Assembly (NCBI GenBank): GCA_040401595.1
Contig: JBBAOE010000002.1
Location: 124,001 to 188,000, forward strand
Source of the DNA: RFPW01 sp040401595
Lineage (GTDB): Bacteria > Pseudomonadota > Gammaproteobacteria > Burkholderiales > Burkholderiaceae_E
Direction of reading: 5' to 3'
Length of the DNA stretch: 64,000 bases
A program made the translations under genes and the position numbers. This document shows, piece after piece, positions 25,842-34,445 of the stretch. The notes beneath the pieces are model-generated. The model saw only the letters and a list, made by a program, of their open reading frames with translations, was not told the origin of the DNA and made no database searches. Every line of letters starts with the position of its first letter. The stretch's first letter is position 1.

Positions 25842-28468
25842 GCCGCCTGCGCCAATGCCGAATCGGCGCTCAGTGGTGTGTCCGAGCGGCGGGTCGAACG
25901 CAACTGGCTGGCGATGGCGGGCGCCAGTCCGTCGATCCGTTGTGCGATATGAGCCAGAGCCTGCTCGACCTGATCGACCAGAATCAGACACAGATCGCCC
26001 GGGCGCAAGCGGCGCAATGCCGTATCGATAGCGAGGAACTCCCCCTGGATTTCATCAATCCTGCGGGTCCGCCGCGCGCCGCTCAGACCTTGCCTCAGCA
26101 GCGCCAGGACTTCGCCATCTGCGCGTCCGCGCTGACATGCGTCCTGATAGAGGACGACATCATCGAAGGCCTGCCCGAGGATCCGGGTTTGATCACTGAG
26201 ATCGATATCGCGTCGATCGCCGGCGCCGCTGATGACGACGGAGCGACGTCGTGCCGGCATCGATTCGACCGCTTCGACCAGCGCGATCATCGCATCGGGA
26301 TTGTGGCCGTAATCGGCAATCACGGTTGCGCCGCGATGATAGGAAACATTGAAGCGACCTGGCACGCCAGCCGCGTCGGTGCTGAAGGATTCCAACCCGG
26401 AGCGGACCAGATTCCAGTCGAGCCCTAGCGCCCAGACTGCAGCAATGGCCGCCATCGCATTTTCGACCTGAAAGCCCAACTGGCCTTGCCCCGTGAATGG
26501 GATATCGGACAATACGAAGCGGTGCTCGACATTGCCTTGGACCGCAACGATCGAACCACTGTCCTCAAAGACAACTCGGTTGCCACGCACGCGATGCGCT
26601 GCCATGAGCGGATGATGCCGATCGCGGGCAAAGAATGTGATCGCTCCGGGACAGGTCTTCGCCATCTCGGCAACCAGTGGGTCGGCCGCATTCAGGACGG
26701 CCATGCCCTTGGGGGCGACGTTGCGAACGATCATTCCCTTGACATTGGCAAGTTGCGCCGCTGTTTCGATGAAATTCATACCAAGATGGTCACCGCGGCC
26801 AATGTTGGTCACGACTGCCACATCGCAGCGATCGAATGCCAAGCCCTCGCGCAACATCCCACCGCGTGCCGTTTCAAAGACGGCGGCATCCACATCAGGG
26901 TGTGCCAGCACGCTACGTGCGCTAAGCGGTCCGCTGCAATCACCCGTATCAATGCGACGCCCATCGACCCAGACCCCGTCGGTTCCCGTCATGCCAACCC
27001 GATGGCCGACTCGCGCCAGGAGGTGTGCGATCAGGCGGACGGTGGTCGTCTTTCCGTTATTGCCGCTCACGGCAACGACCGGAATTCGACCGGTCTCGTC
27101 CGCGTCAAAGAGGGCATCGATGATCGCTTCGCCGACGGGTTGTGCTGAACCATAGGAGGGGTCCAGGTGCATCCGCAGACCAGGGGCCGCGTTGACTTCG
27201 ACAATCCCGCCGCCCTGGACCGCCAGCGGTTGTTCAACAGTCTGGCAGACGATATCGATGCCGCAGATATCCAGTCCCACCATGCGGGCCGCTTCGACGG
27301 CGCATTCAGCGAGTTCCGGATGAACCTGAGCAGTCACGTCGGTCGCCGAGCCGCCCGTGCTGAGATTGCAATTGTTGCGAAGCACGACACGACGTCCCGC
27401 ACTCGGGACAGAAGCGAGAGTCAGACCTTGTTCCGCCAGGGTTGACTGGGTGATCGCATCCGTTGGGATCTTGGTGAGAGAGGTCGCATGACCGCTCCCG
27501 CGCCTCGGGTCCAAATTGACGATATCGATCAAGGCCTGAACCGATGAAACGCCATCGCCAGTCACCTGGGGAGGATCCCGACGGGCTGCCGCGACCAGCC
27601 GATTCCCGACGACCAGCAGACGAAAGTCATGACCCGGGAAAAATTGTTCGACCAGAACATCGCGTCGAATCTCGGCAGCAGCGTCATAGGCCGCACGAAC
27701 CTGATCGCCGCTGGTCAGATTAACAGCGACACCCTTGCCTTGATTGCCGTCGCGCGGTTTGACGACCACTGGGAGTCCGATCTCCTGAGCAGCCGCCCAG
27801 GCATCGTCCGCACTCTCGGCCTGTCGGCCCTGGGGCACCGGGATGCCGGCGATATTGAGGAGCGTTTTGGTGAGCGCCTTGTCTTGGGCAATCGACTCCG
27901 CGATCGCACTCGATTCGCTGGTTTCGGCCGCCTGAATCCGGCGGGCACGGCTTCCCCAGCCAAACCGGACCAGACTACCCTCGGTCAGTCGCGTAAACGG
28001 GATCCCGCGTGCGGTTGCCGCGCGAACGATCGACGCCGTGCTGGGTCCCAGACGTTGGTCCTCATCGAGATCACGCAAGCGGATGATGGCGTCCTCGAGG
28101 TCAAACGGGCCGCTCTGGATGAGCGCGGCGCAGAGCCCGTGCGCCAGCTCGATCGCGAGTCTTCCGACCGCTTCTTCGCTGTACTCAACGACGATCTGGT
28201 GGGTCTGGCTGTCTGCAGTCTCGGCGACATGCAGGAACGAGACTGCGCAGCCCGCCCGGATCTGCAACGTGAGCGCTGTGGCAGCCAGCGCATGCGGGAG
28301 GTTGTGCACGACGCCCAATTCCGGGAATGTGGCATGCAGTCGGGCCGAAAGGTCATGTAGCGCGGCGCCAGACGACTCTGCAGCACTGCACTGAATGACC
28401 GCTTCGATTGCGGTACGTCGGCTCCAGAGGTTCGGGCCACGGAGCGCACGGACACGGGATACTTCCAT
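25838..28468 (-). CDS. cphA: Cyanophycin synthetase CphA
   Basis: An 876-residue ligase that adds aspartate and arginine alternately, using ATP, to grow cyanophycin (multi-L-arginyl-poly-L-aspartate). Domains in order: the cyanophycin N-terminal domain (RALRGPNLWSRRTAIEAVIQ), an ATP-grasp domain at about 195-445 (GLPVVVKPRDGNQGKGVAVN, then GIVEVNAAPGLRMHL), and a Mur-ligase-like domain with P-loop VAVSGNNGKTTTVRL near residue 468, ETARGGMLREGLAFD, and the C-lobe motif IADYGHNPDA. All catalytic parts are present and the length is normal. It follows cphA' by ten bases and overlaps the cytochrome gene. Confidence 0.96.
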   Translation of the reverse strand: MEVSRVRALRGPNLWSRRTAIEAVIQCSAAESSGAALHDLSARLHATFPELGVVHNLPHALAATALTLQIRAGCAVSFLHVAETADSQTHQIVVEYSEEAVGRLAIELAHGLCAALIQSGPFDLEDAIIRLRDLDEDQRLGPSTASIVRAATARGIPFTRLTEGSLVRFGWGSRARRIQAAETSESSAIAESIAQDKALTKTLLNIAGIPVPQGRQAESADDAWAAAQEIGLPVVVKPRDGNQGKGVAVNLTSGDQVRAAYDAAAEIRRDVLVEQFFPGHDFRLLVVGNRLVAAARRDPPQVTGDGVSSVQALIDIVNLDPRRGSGHATSLTKIPTDAITQSTLAEQGLTLASVPSAGRRVVLRNNCNLSTGGSATDVTAQVHPELAECAVEAARMVGLDICGIDIVCQTVEQPLAVQGGGIVEVNAAPGLRMHLDPSYGSAQPVGEAIIDALFDADETGRIPVVAVSGNNGKTTTVRLIAHLLARVGHRVGMTGTDGVWVDGRRIDTGDCSGPLSARSVLAHPDVDAAVFETARGGMLREGLAFDRCDVAVVTNIGRGDHLGMNFIETAAQLANVKGMIVRNVAPKGMAVLNAADPLVAEMAKTCPGAITFFARDRHHPLMAAHRVRGNRVVFEDSGSIVAVQGNVEHRFVLSDIPFTGQGQLGFQVENAMAAIAAVWALGLDWNLVRSGLESFSTDAAGVPGRFNVSYHRGATVIADYGHNPDAMIALVEAVESMPARRRSVVISGAGDRRDIDLSDQTRILGQAFDDVVLYQDACQRGRADGEVLALLRQGLSGARRTRRIDEIQGEFLAIDTALRRLRPGDLCLILVDQVEQALAHIAQRIDGLAPAIASQLRSTRRSDTPLSADSALAQAA

Positions 28469-28478
28469 CGGGGATATC

Positions 28479-30746
28479 TCAGACCTGGGATTCTTGGATC
28501 ACGCCAGTCGGCGGCGGTGGCACGGTGCGCTGTGGCGCCTGTGTCCGTTGGCTAGCCTTGGCGAAAGACGGATTCATGGCTGCGAGGGGTTGCAGTTTGA
28601 GCGCGCCGCGCAACTGCGCCGGGGCGATGCCGAGCGCCCAACCGGCTGCTGCAGTTGCGAGCAGGATCTTCAGTGCGGCGTGCCATTGCCCGACGTTGTC
28701 GTCATCTGGCGTCACAAAGTCAGCGACCGAACCGAGCACGACCTCATCAGGGCCACACGTGAGGACGATCAGATGGTCTCGGACGATGGCTGCTCGGCCG
28801 GAGCGGACGCGATGGTCGACCAGTGCGGGTGCTTGTGCATCCATCGAAAACAGGACAACTTCGCCATCACAGAGGGGTGCCATTTCGAGGGCAATCGGAT
28901 CGGTGGCATCCAGAACCGCAGCCCCGCTTGGCAGGACCACGTCGACCTGAGTCCGCAGCACCCGCAGGATGGCGTCCGCATCGGTCAGCTCAGGATGTTC
29001 GCGGGCTGTATCCGACGCATTGATCACGATGCCGATCTGGCAACGGTCGTAGGCCAGTCCCTCCTGCAGGATGACGCGGCTGTTGTTTTCGATCACTGCA
29101 GCTTCCACCAGGGGATTCAGCAGCAGTCGTCGGGCGCTGTTCCAGTTCGCACCATCATCGGTCTGGAGTTGGCGCTGGTCGATCCAGACCCCCTGCGTAC
29201 AGGCAAGCCCGGTCCGTTGTCCTTCCGCGCGCAGAAGCCTTGCGAGCCCCTGGGCGACCGCGCTGCGGCCGTGACCACCTGTGATCCCGATGAGCGGGAT
29301 GCGGCCATTGGGTTCACCGGTAAACAGATGAGCCATGATAGCTTGGCCGACAGGCTGGGCAACGCCGGCGGCGGGTTTGAGGTGCATCAGGAGGCCTGGT
29401 CCGGCATTGACCTCAACAATCGCGGCCCCCTGTTCGGCGAGCGGGCGGCTGATGTCCTGAGCGACCAGATCGATACCCGCGATATCCAGACCGACGATGC
29501 GGGCGGCCAGGCAAACCTGTTCCGCGACCTCCGGATGAATCTGCTCGGTGATATCAAAGGCGACATTTCCGTTGCGCTGAATCAGCACCTCCTGCCCGAG
29601 AGCCGGAATCGCTTCGGGCGTCAGGCCTTGCCGCGACAGTTCGATCTGGGCAGCAGAATCGATCCGAACCCGGTTGAGGGGATGATCTTCGGTCGTCCCG
29701 CGACGCGGGTCGGAGTTAAGCTGGGATTCGATCAGCGCCAGAACGCTGGACTGGCCGTCGCCGGTGATGGACGCTGTTTGACCGCGGGCACCTGCGATGA
29801 CTTTGCCGCCCACGACGAGAATGCGGTGTTCATTACCGACAATGAACTCTTCGACGAGCACCGCGCTACCCTCCTGCTCGGCAATACGCCAAGCGGCGAT
29901 GATCTCTTCCTGCGACGACAGGTGTGTAAAGACCCCGCGGCCGTGATTGCCGTCGGTGGGTTTGATTACGACCGGAAGACCAATCTCTTGCGCCGCCTCC
30001 CACGCTTCTTCGGGGCTGGCGACGATACGTCCTTCCGGAACCCGAACGCCGCACTGAGCGAGTAAACGGCGAGTCAGTTCCTTGTCGCGTGATACGCCTT
30101 CGGCAATGGCGCTGGTGCGGTCAGTTTCGGCCGTCCAAATCCGGCGCTGCTGGTTGCCGTAGCCGAACTGGACCAAATTGCCGTCATTGAGGCGGATCAT
30201 CGGTATGCCCCGGGCTTCTGCCGCCTCAGCGATCGCCGACGTACTCGGGCCAAGCCATCGGGATTCGACCAGGTCGCGCAGTTCGGTCAGGGCGCTGGCC
30301 AGATCGAATGGCTGGTCGGCGATGGCAGCCAGCACCAGATCTCGAGAAATCTGGAGCGCCAGTCTCGAGACATCTTCCTGCGGGGCGCTAATGATGACTC
30401 GATAGACGCCGCGGGTCTCGGTTTCCCGTGCGCGGCCGAATCCAGCAGGCAGGCCAACCAGGCCCAGGAGTTCCAGAGAGACATGTTCGAGAATGTGCGC
30501 CGGCCACGTGCCTTCGGTCAGACGCTGAAGGAAACCGCCGCGCACGCCGGGACTGCAGCGGTGCTCGATCAGACCGGGTAGCCATGCCGACAATCGCTCG
30601 GAAAAACCGGGGAGCAGATTGGACGGGAAATCCTCTAGCGAGCCGATGTCGACCAGAGCCTCGAGCACCGGGGTATACGTCCAGACATTTGGGCCGCGCA
30701 GAATAGTTTCACGGATGAATTCGATCTGATGCGCAAGGGGATTCAT
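28479..30746 (-). CDS. Cyanophycin synthetase-like paralogue (CphA' / CphA2-like) with degenerate Mur-ligase domain
   Basis: A 755-residue paralogue of the gene next to it. The N-terminal domain (ETILRGPNVWTYTPVLEALV) and ATP-grasp domain (GLPVVIKPTDGNHGRGVFTH; AIVEVNAGPGLLMHLKPAAG) are intact. The Mur-ligase P-loop reads GITGGHGRSAVAQG: the invariant lysine is arginine, and the following threonines are replaced. The C-terminal lobe with the DYGHNP-type motif is missing; the protein ends in a proline/glutamine-rich tail. So only one of the two ligase activities is likely, as known for cyanobacterial CphA2. ATG at 30746 is preferred over TTG at 30764. Confidence 0.9.
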   Translation of the reverse strand: MNPLAHQIEFIRETILRGPNVWTYTPVLEALVDIGSLEDFPSNLLPGFSERLSAWLPGLIEHRCSPGVRGGFLQRLTEGTWPAHILEHVSLELLGLVGLPAGFGRARETETRGVYRVIISAPQEDVSRLALQISRDLVLAAIADQPFDLASALTELRDLVESRWLGPSTSAIAEAAEARGIPMIRLNDGNLVQFGYGNQQRRIWTAETDRTSAIAEGVSRDKELTRRLLAQCGVRVPEGRIVASPEEAWEAAQEIGLPVVIKPTDGNHGRGVFTHLSSQEEIIAAWRIAEQEGSAVLVEEFIVGNEHRILVVGGKVIAGARGQTASITGDGQSSVLALIESQLNSDPRRGTTEDHPLNRVRIDSAAQIELSRQGLTPEAIPALGQEVLIQRNGNVAFDITEQIHPEVAEQVCLAARIVGLDIAGIDLVAQDISRPLAEQGAAIVEVNAGPGLLMHLKPAAGVAQPVGQAIMAHLFTGEPNGRIPLIGITGGHGRSAVAQGLARLLRAEGQRTGLACTQGVWIDQRQLQTDDGANWNSARRLLLNPLVEAAVIENNSRVILQEGLAYDRCQIGIVINASDTAREHPELTDADAILRVLRTQVDVVLPSGAAVLDATDPIALEMAPLCDGEVVLFSMDAQAPALVDHRVRSGRAAIVRDHLIVLTCGPDEVVLGSVADFVTPDDDNVGQWHAALKILLATAAAGWALGIAPAQLRGALKLQPLAAMNPSFAKASQRTQAPQRTVPPPPTGVIQESQV

Positions 30747-30764
30747 ACGAACGGTCGGCTGCAA

Positions 30765-30889
30765 GGTGAGTGCCTGAAGGTCTTGATGTCGAAAACGCGC
30801 AGTTGGTCCACTCGGTTGACGTCGCCAAATAAAATTGGCTCCGACAGCCGGACGTCGGCCAAACGCTGGACTGGTGCGTTGAGGGGCTT
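30765..30889. promoter_or_regulatory. Divergent promoter region of the cyanophycin locus
   Basis: The 125 bases between the leftward synthetases and the rightward transporter hold an AT-rich island (CCAAATAAAATTGG, 30825-30838) in otherwise GC-rich DNA, and an interrupted palindrome CCGAC-N3-CCGG-N2-GTCGG-like element at 30841-30858. A related TTGACGTCG lies at 30816. These could be the -10 region and an operator shared by both arms; I could not fix exact promoters. Confidence 0.35.
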
Positions 30890-33337
30890 ATGAACCTATC
30901 TTCTGCACCGAACGGCGTTGATCTACCCCCGGGCTTGGGCGGGCAAGCACTGGCCGAACTGCATACCGATCTTGACGATCGGCTGCGCTACGCGCAGGGC
31001 TGTGTCTGCGTCACTCGGGAGCGATTGCTGGCACGCGCCCCCGGAGAGACGAGCTGGAGCAGTTGGCCACTTCGGGCTGATCTGCGGTTGCAGCGGCGAG
31101 ATCACGCAGGAGTGGCGAGTCTGGAACTGATCGACTCGCAGGGGCGGGTCGCGATCTGGCGCCATACGCTGGCGCAGCAGGACGACGCCACGCGACTGGT
31201 TGCCGTCTTCGAACGGCAAACCGCTCTGCGTTCAATTGCTTCCAATCCGGATCTCAACTCAGGCGCCTGGCGCCAGGCTGATTTTGACAGCACGGCGGAT
31301 GGCTCGGACGATTCGCTCCAGGACGGGCCGGGCACCGACGACTCTCAGGAGGCGGGCGATGAGGCTGCGACGCCATCATCGACCTGGTCGCTCCTGCGCC
31401 TGGGTCGTTTCGCCCGACCGTACCGTACCGAGTTGGCGCTTGGTTTGTTGCTTACGCTGGCAACCACCGCAGCCACCATGGTCCCGCCTTACCTGACGAT
31501 GCCGCTGATGGACGAAGTTCTGATTCCCTATCAGAACGGTCGTCCAATCGATCCGGTACAGGTGCGCGGTTATCTGGCAGGGCTGCTAGTCGCAGCGATT
31601 CTCGCGTGGGTGCTTGGCTGGGCCAGAACCTGGTTGCTTGCGCGGGTCAGCGAACGGATCGGTGCTGATTTGCGGACCACGGCGTTTGCACATCTGCAGT
31701 CGCTGTCGCTTGAGTACTTCGGCGCGAAGCGCACGGGCGACCTGATCGCCCGGGTCGGCAACGAGAGTGACCGCATCTGTGTTTTTCTGTCGCTGCATCT
31801 GCTCGACTTCACCAATGATGTGCTGATGATCCTGATGACGGCTGCCATCCTGGTCTCCATCGACCCGAAGCTGGCGCTTGTGACTCTGGTCCCGCTGCCC
31901 TTCATCGCCTGGACGATTCATCTCGTTCGGGATCGTCTGCGGCATGGCTTTGAGAAGGTCGACCGGAATTGGGGCGAAATCAATAACGTCCTCACAGACA
32001 CGATTCCCGGGATTCGGGTGGTCAAGGCCTTCGCTCAGGAAAAGCGGGAGATCGCGCGTTTTCGCGAAGCGAACGACCGGAACCTGGCGGTCAATGACCG
32101 TGTGAACCGGGTCTGGTCCCTGTTCTCACCGACCGTAACCCTGATGACGGAACTCGGTCTACTCGTGGTCTGGGCGACCGGGATCTGGCAGGTCGCCAAT
32201 GACCGCATCACGGTGGGTGTGCTGGCGGCGTTTCTGGCCTATATCGGGCGGTTCTATATTCGACTGGACTCCATGAGCCGGATCGTGTCGTTGACACAGA
32301 AGGCTGCAGCCGGCGCCAAGCGGATTTTCGATATTCTGGATCACGTCTCGAGCGTCCCCGATCCGATCGATCCAGCCCCGTGTGGTGACCCACGGGGGCG
32401 CCTGGAGGGGCGGATCCAGATCCGTGGCATAGGGTTTCGATACGGACACCGGGCGGTGATTCGCGGCATTGATCTGGATATCGCACCGGGCCAGATGATC
32501 GGCCTGGTCGGTCACAGCGGTTCAGGCAAAAGCACGCTGGTCAATCTCATTTGCCGCTTCCACGACGTCTCGGAGGGCGCGATTCTGGTCGATGGCGTCG
32601 ACATCCGACGGTATGCCCTGTCGGACTATCGGCGCAACATTGGCCTTGTGCTGCAGGAGCCGTTTCTGTTTTTTGGTACGATCGCCGAGAACATTGCCTA
32701 TGGCCGTCCGCAGGCCACCCGGGGCGAAATTGTAAAAGCCGCCCGAGCCGCCCGTGCGCATGAATTTATTCTGCGACTCCCGCATGGCTACGACTCGGTG
32801 GTCGGCGAGCGAGGTCAAGCCTTGTCCGGTGGCGAGCGCCAGCGGATCTCGATTGCCCGGGCATTACTGATCGACCCCTGCATTCTCATTCTCGATGAGG
32901 CGACCTCTTCGGTCGACACCACCACCGAAATCGAGATTCAGCAGGCGCTCGAGAACCTCATCCGTGGCCGCACGACGATTGCGGTTGCGCATCGGCTCAG
33001 CACCTTGCGCCGTGCCGACCGACTGGTCGTGCTCGATCGCGGGATCGTGGTCGAGGAGGGGGGGCATGATGAATTGATGGCGCGCGACGGCGCCTATCGG
33101 AAGCTCTATGATGCACAGGCCCGTCAGGCCGCTGCCGAGGCAGCCGCCGATTTGGCGATTCTGTCGCAGGCCCATGTTGGGCCGCCTGTCGAGCTGGTGG
33201 TACCCGAGCAAACGATGGCCGCCGTACACGAAGCTGCCCATCTCACCGGCGCCGTTCTCGCAGCCGCCAGCGGGAACGCCGCCGCCCCTGCTGTCATGTC
33301 GGCGCAAAGCGGTGAAACCCCCGAGGTGATCCGATGA
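30890..33337 (+). CDS. ABC transporter (fused permease and ATPase), cyanophycin-locus type, with N-terminal extra domain
   Basis: An 815-residue half-transporter. Residues 1-115 form a soluble domain (VCVTRERLLARAPGETSWSS, then strands such as VASLELIDSQGRVAIWRHTL) followed by an acidic linker (about 120-160), then a six-helix exporter membrane domain, then an ATPase from about 505 with Walker A GLVGHSGSGKSTL, signature LSGGERQRISIARAL and Walker B CILILDEATSSVD. A similar transporter paired with a DUF1854 gene recurs beside cphA genes, and annotation pipelines name it cyanophycin metabolism-associated. What it moves is unknown. It overlaps the DUF1854 gene (ATGA). Confidence 0.9.
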   Translation: MNLSSAPNGVDLPPGLGGQALAELHTDLDDRLRYAQGCVCVTRERLLARAPGETSWSSWPLRADLRLQRRDHAGVASLELIDSQGRVAIWRHTLAQQDDATRLVAVFERQTALRSIASNPDLNSGAWRQADFDSTADGSDDSLQDGPGTDDSQEAGDEAATPSSTWSLLRLGRFARPYRTELALGLLLTLATTAATMVPPYLTMPLMDEVLIPYQNGRPIDPVQVRGYLAGLLVAAILAWVLGWARTWLLARVSERIGADLRTTAFAHLQSLSLEYFGAKRTGDLIARVGNESDRICVFLSLHLLDFTNDVLMILMTAAILVSIDPKLALVTLVPLPFIAWTIHLVRDRLRHGFEKVDRNWGEINNVLTDTIPGIRVVKAFAQEKREIARFREANDRNLAVNDRVNRVWSLFSPTVTLMTELGLLVVWATGIWQVANDRITVGVLAAFLAYIGRFYIRLDSMSRIVSLTQKAAAGAKRIFDILDHVSSVPDPIDPAPCGDPRGRLEGRIQIRGIGFRYGHRAVIRGIDLDIAPGQMIGLVGHSGSGKSTLVNLICRFHDVSEGAILVDGVDIRRYALSDYRRNIGLVLQEPFLFFGTIAENIAYGRPQATRGEIVKAARAARAHEFILRLPHGYDSVVGERGQALSGGERQRISIARALLIDPCILILDEATSSVDTTTEIEIQQALENLIRGRTTIAVAHRLSTLRRADRLVVLDRGIVVEEGGHDELMARDGAYRKLYDAQARQAAAEAAADLAILSQAHVGPPVELVVPEQTMAAVHEAAHLTGAVLAAASGNAAAPAVMSAQSGETPEVIR

Positions 33338-33807
33338 CCATGTCGCCCGAATTCAGCCTGGCCAGAGACGCTTTTGGCCGGCTCATCATGACTTCCGCGG
33401 TTGGTGAGACTTGCGTTGGCGTGATCCCAGTGCGGGCGTTTCCGATCACCGCGCCCGACGAAGGGGTCGCTCTGGTCGGACCCCATGGAGAGGAGCTCGC
33501 CTGGATTGATCATCTCGATACCCAACCCGAGTCGGTCCGGCGCCTGGTGTCTGAAGAACTCGCGAGCCGGGAATTTATGCCGGAGATTCTGCGCATCGTC
33601 GCGGTTTCGGGATACGTCACCCCAAGCACCTGGGAGATCGAAACTAATCGCGGCCCGACTCAGCTGACCTTGCGAGGTGAAGAATATATCCGGCGACTGA
33701 GTAGTGTTGGACTGCTCATTACCGACCGCCTCGGCATTCAATTTCTGATTCCGAACCTTCAAGCGTTGGATCGTCAAAGCCGTCAGCACCTCGACCGTTT
33801 CTTGTAG
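33334..33807 (+). CDS. DUF1854 family protein, cyanophycin-locus associated
   Basis: A 157-residue soluble protein with no signal or membrane segment. Recognisable family stretches are IPVRAFPITAPDEGVALVGP, EELAWIDHLDTQP, and the central REFMPEILRIVAVSGYVTPS TW region, matching DUF1854 proteins that accompany this ABC transporter type next to cphA. Function is unknown. Overlap of start and stop with the transporter gene implies coupled translation and probably a shared complex. Confidence 0.85.
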   Translation: MTMSPEFSLARDAFGRLIMTSAVGETCVGVIPVRAFPITAPDEGVALVGPHGEELAWIDHLDTQPESVRRLVSEELASREFMPEILRIVAVSGYVTPSTWEIETNRGPTQLTLRGEEYIRRLSSVGLLITDRLGIQFLIPNLQALDRQSRQHLDRFL

Positions 33808-33886
33808 GGCCCCGTTGCGCCTGATCCCGGCGCGAGGGCGATCGGGCACGGTAACTGCGTCTTCTTCTGCGCGTTCAGGAGACGAT

Positions 33887-34438
33887 ATGCCTAGTCATGG
33901 TTCGCAGGCGAATGGTCAGTCCACCGCCGGCCGGTTGGTGGCGGGTCGCCCGACACCCCAAGCCAGTTCTGCCCTGGTTTGTCTCATGGCGTCCGCTTGG
34001 CAGCGTATTTTTGAATTGCAATGTCAGACGGCCTTGGGTGTGATTTCCGGGCGGGGGTATGAGGTCGCGGACGACGCGGCAACAGATGTCCTGCCGGCGT
34101 ATCGATATGCGACGGGTGTTCTGGATATTTGTCGCAACTCCAGCGAATCCATGTTCGGGTTGCTGCGGGCTCAGATGCGTGGTGAACATGACCACGTCGA
34201 TGCGCTTGCGGAAGCGGCGTTGCACGACTTCGCCTTGACTTCGGCCGATGCGGCACAGGCTGCACGGACCACCTTGTTGACCGGGATCGAAACGGTGTCA
34301 GATCTCACCGCTTCAATCGCCGCAGGACGAGTCAACCCAGATCCTGCTTCCGTCCCAAGCTCGGGGGATAGTCTGGAATATCCATTTCTGGGCGCCGCTT
34401 TACTGCGCTTTCCAACGATGTTTCCTATGGCGGTCTGA
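33887..34438 (+). CDS. Unknown helical protein, phasin-like
   Basis: A 183-residue protein that I cannot place firmly. ATG at 33887 follows AGGAGA; reading further upstream to 33815 is possible but lacks a ribosome site. After a low-complexity head it is nearly all helical and amphipathic (LMASAWQRIFELQCQTALGV, then AALHDFALTSADAAQAARTT), without cysteine-rich or catalytic motifs. This resembles phasins, small helical proteins that coat storage granules. In a cyanophycin locus a granule-surface role is attractive, but that is inference only. Confidence 0.6.
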   Translation: MPSHGSQANGQSTAGRLVAGRPTPQASSALVCLMASAWQRIFELQCQTALGVISGRGYEVADDAATDVLPAYRYATGVLDICRNSSESMFGLLRAQMRGEHDHVDALAEAALHDFALTSADAAQAARTTLLTGIETVSDLTASIAAGRVNPDPASVPSSGDSLEYPFLGAALLRFPTMFPMAV

Positions 34439-34445
34439 CCGGTCC

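Noticed and set aside
25842..25991. N-terminal extension of the di-haem cytochrome
   Set aside because: It lies within cphA in another frame and precedes the export segment, which would be unusual for a periplasmic protein.
28395..30065. Long open frame (556 codons) on the plus strand
   Set aside because: It is fully antisense to cphA', with composition and repeats that mirror that gene; no ribosome site or family match.
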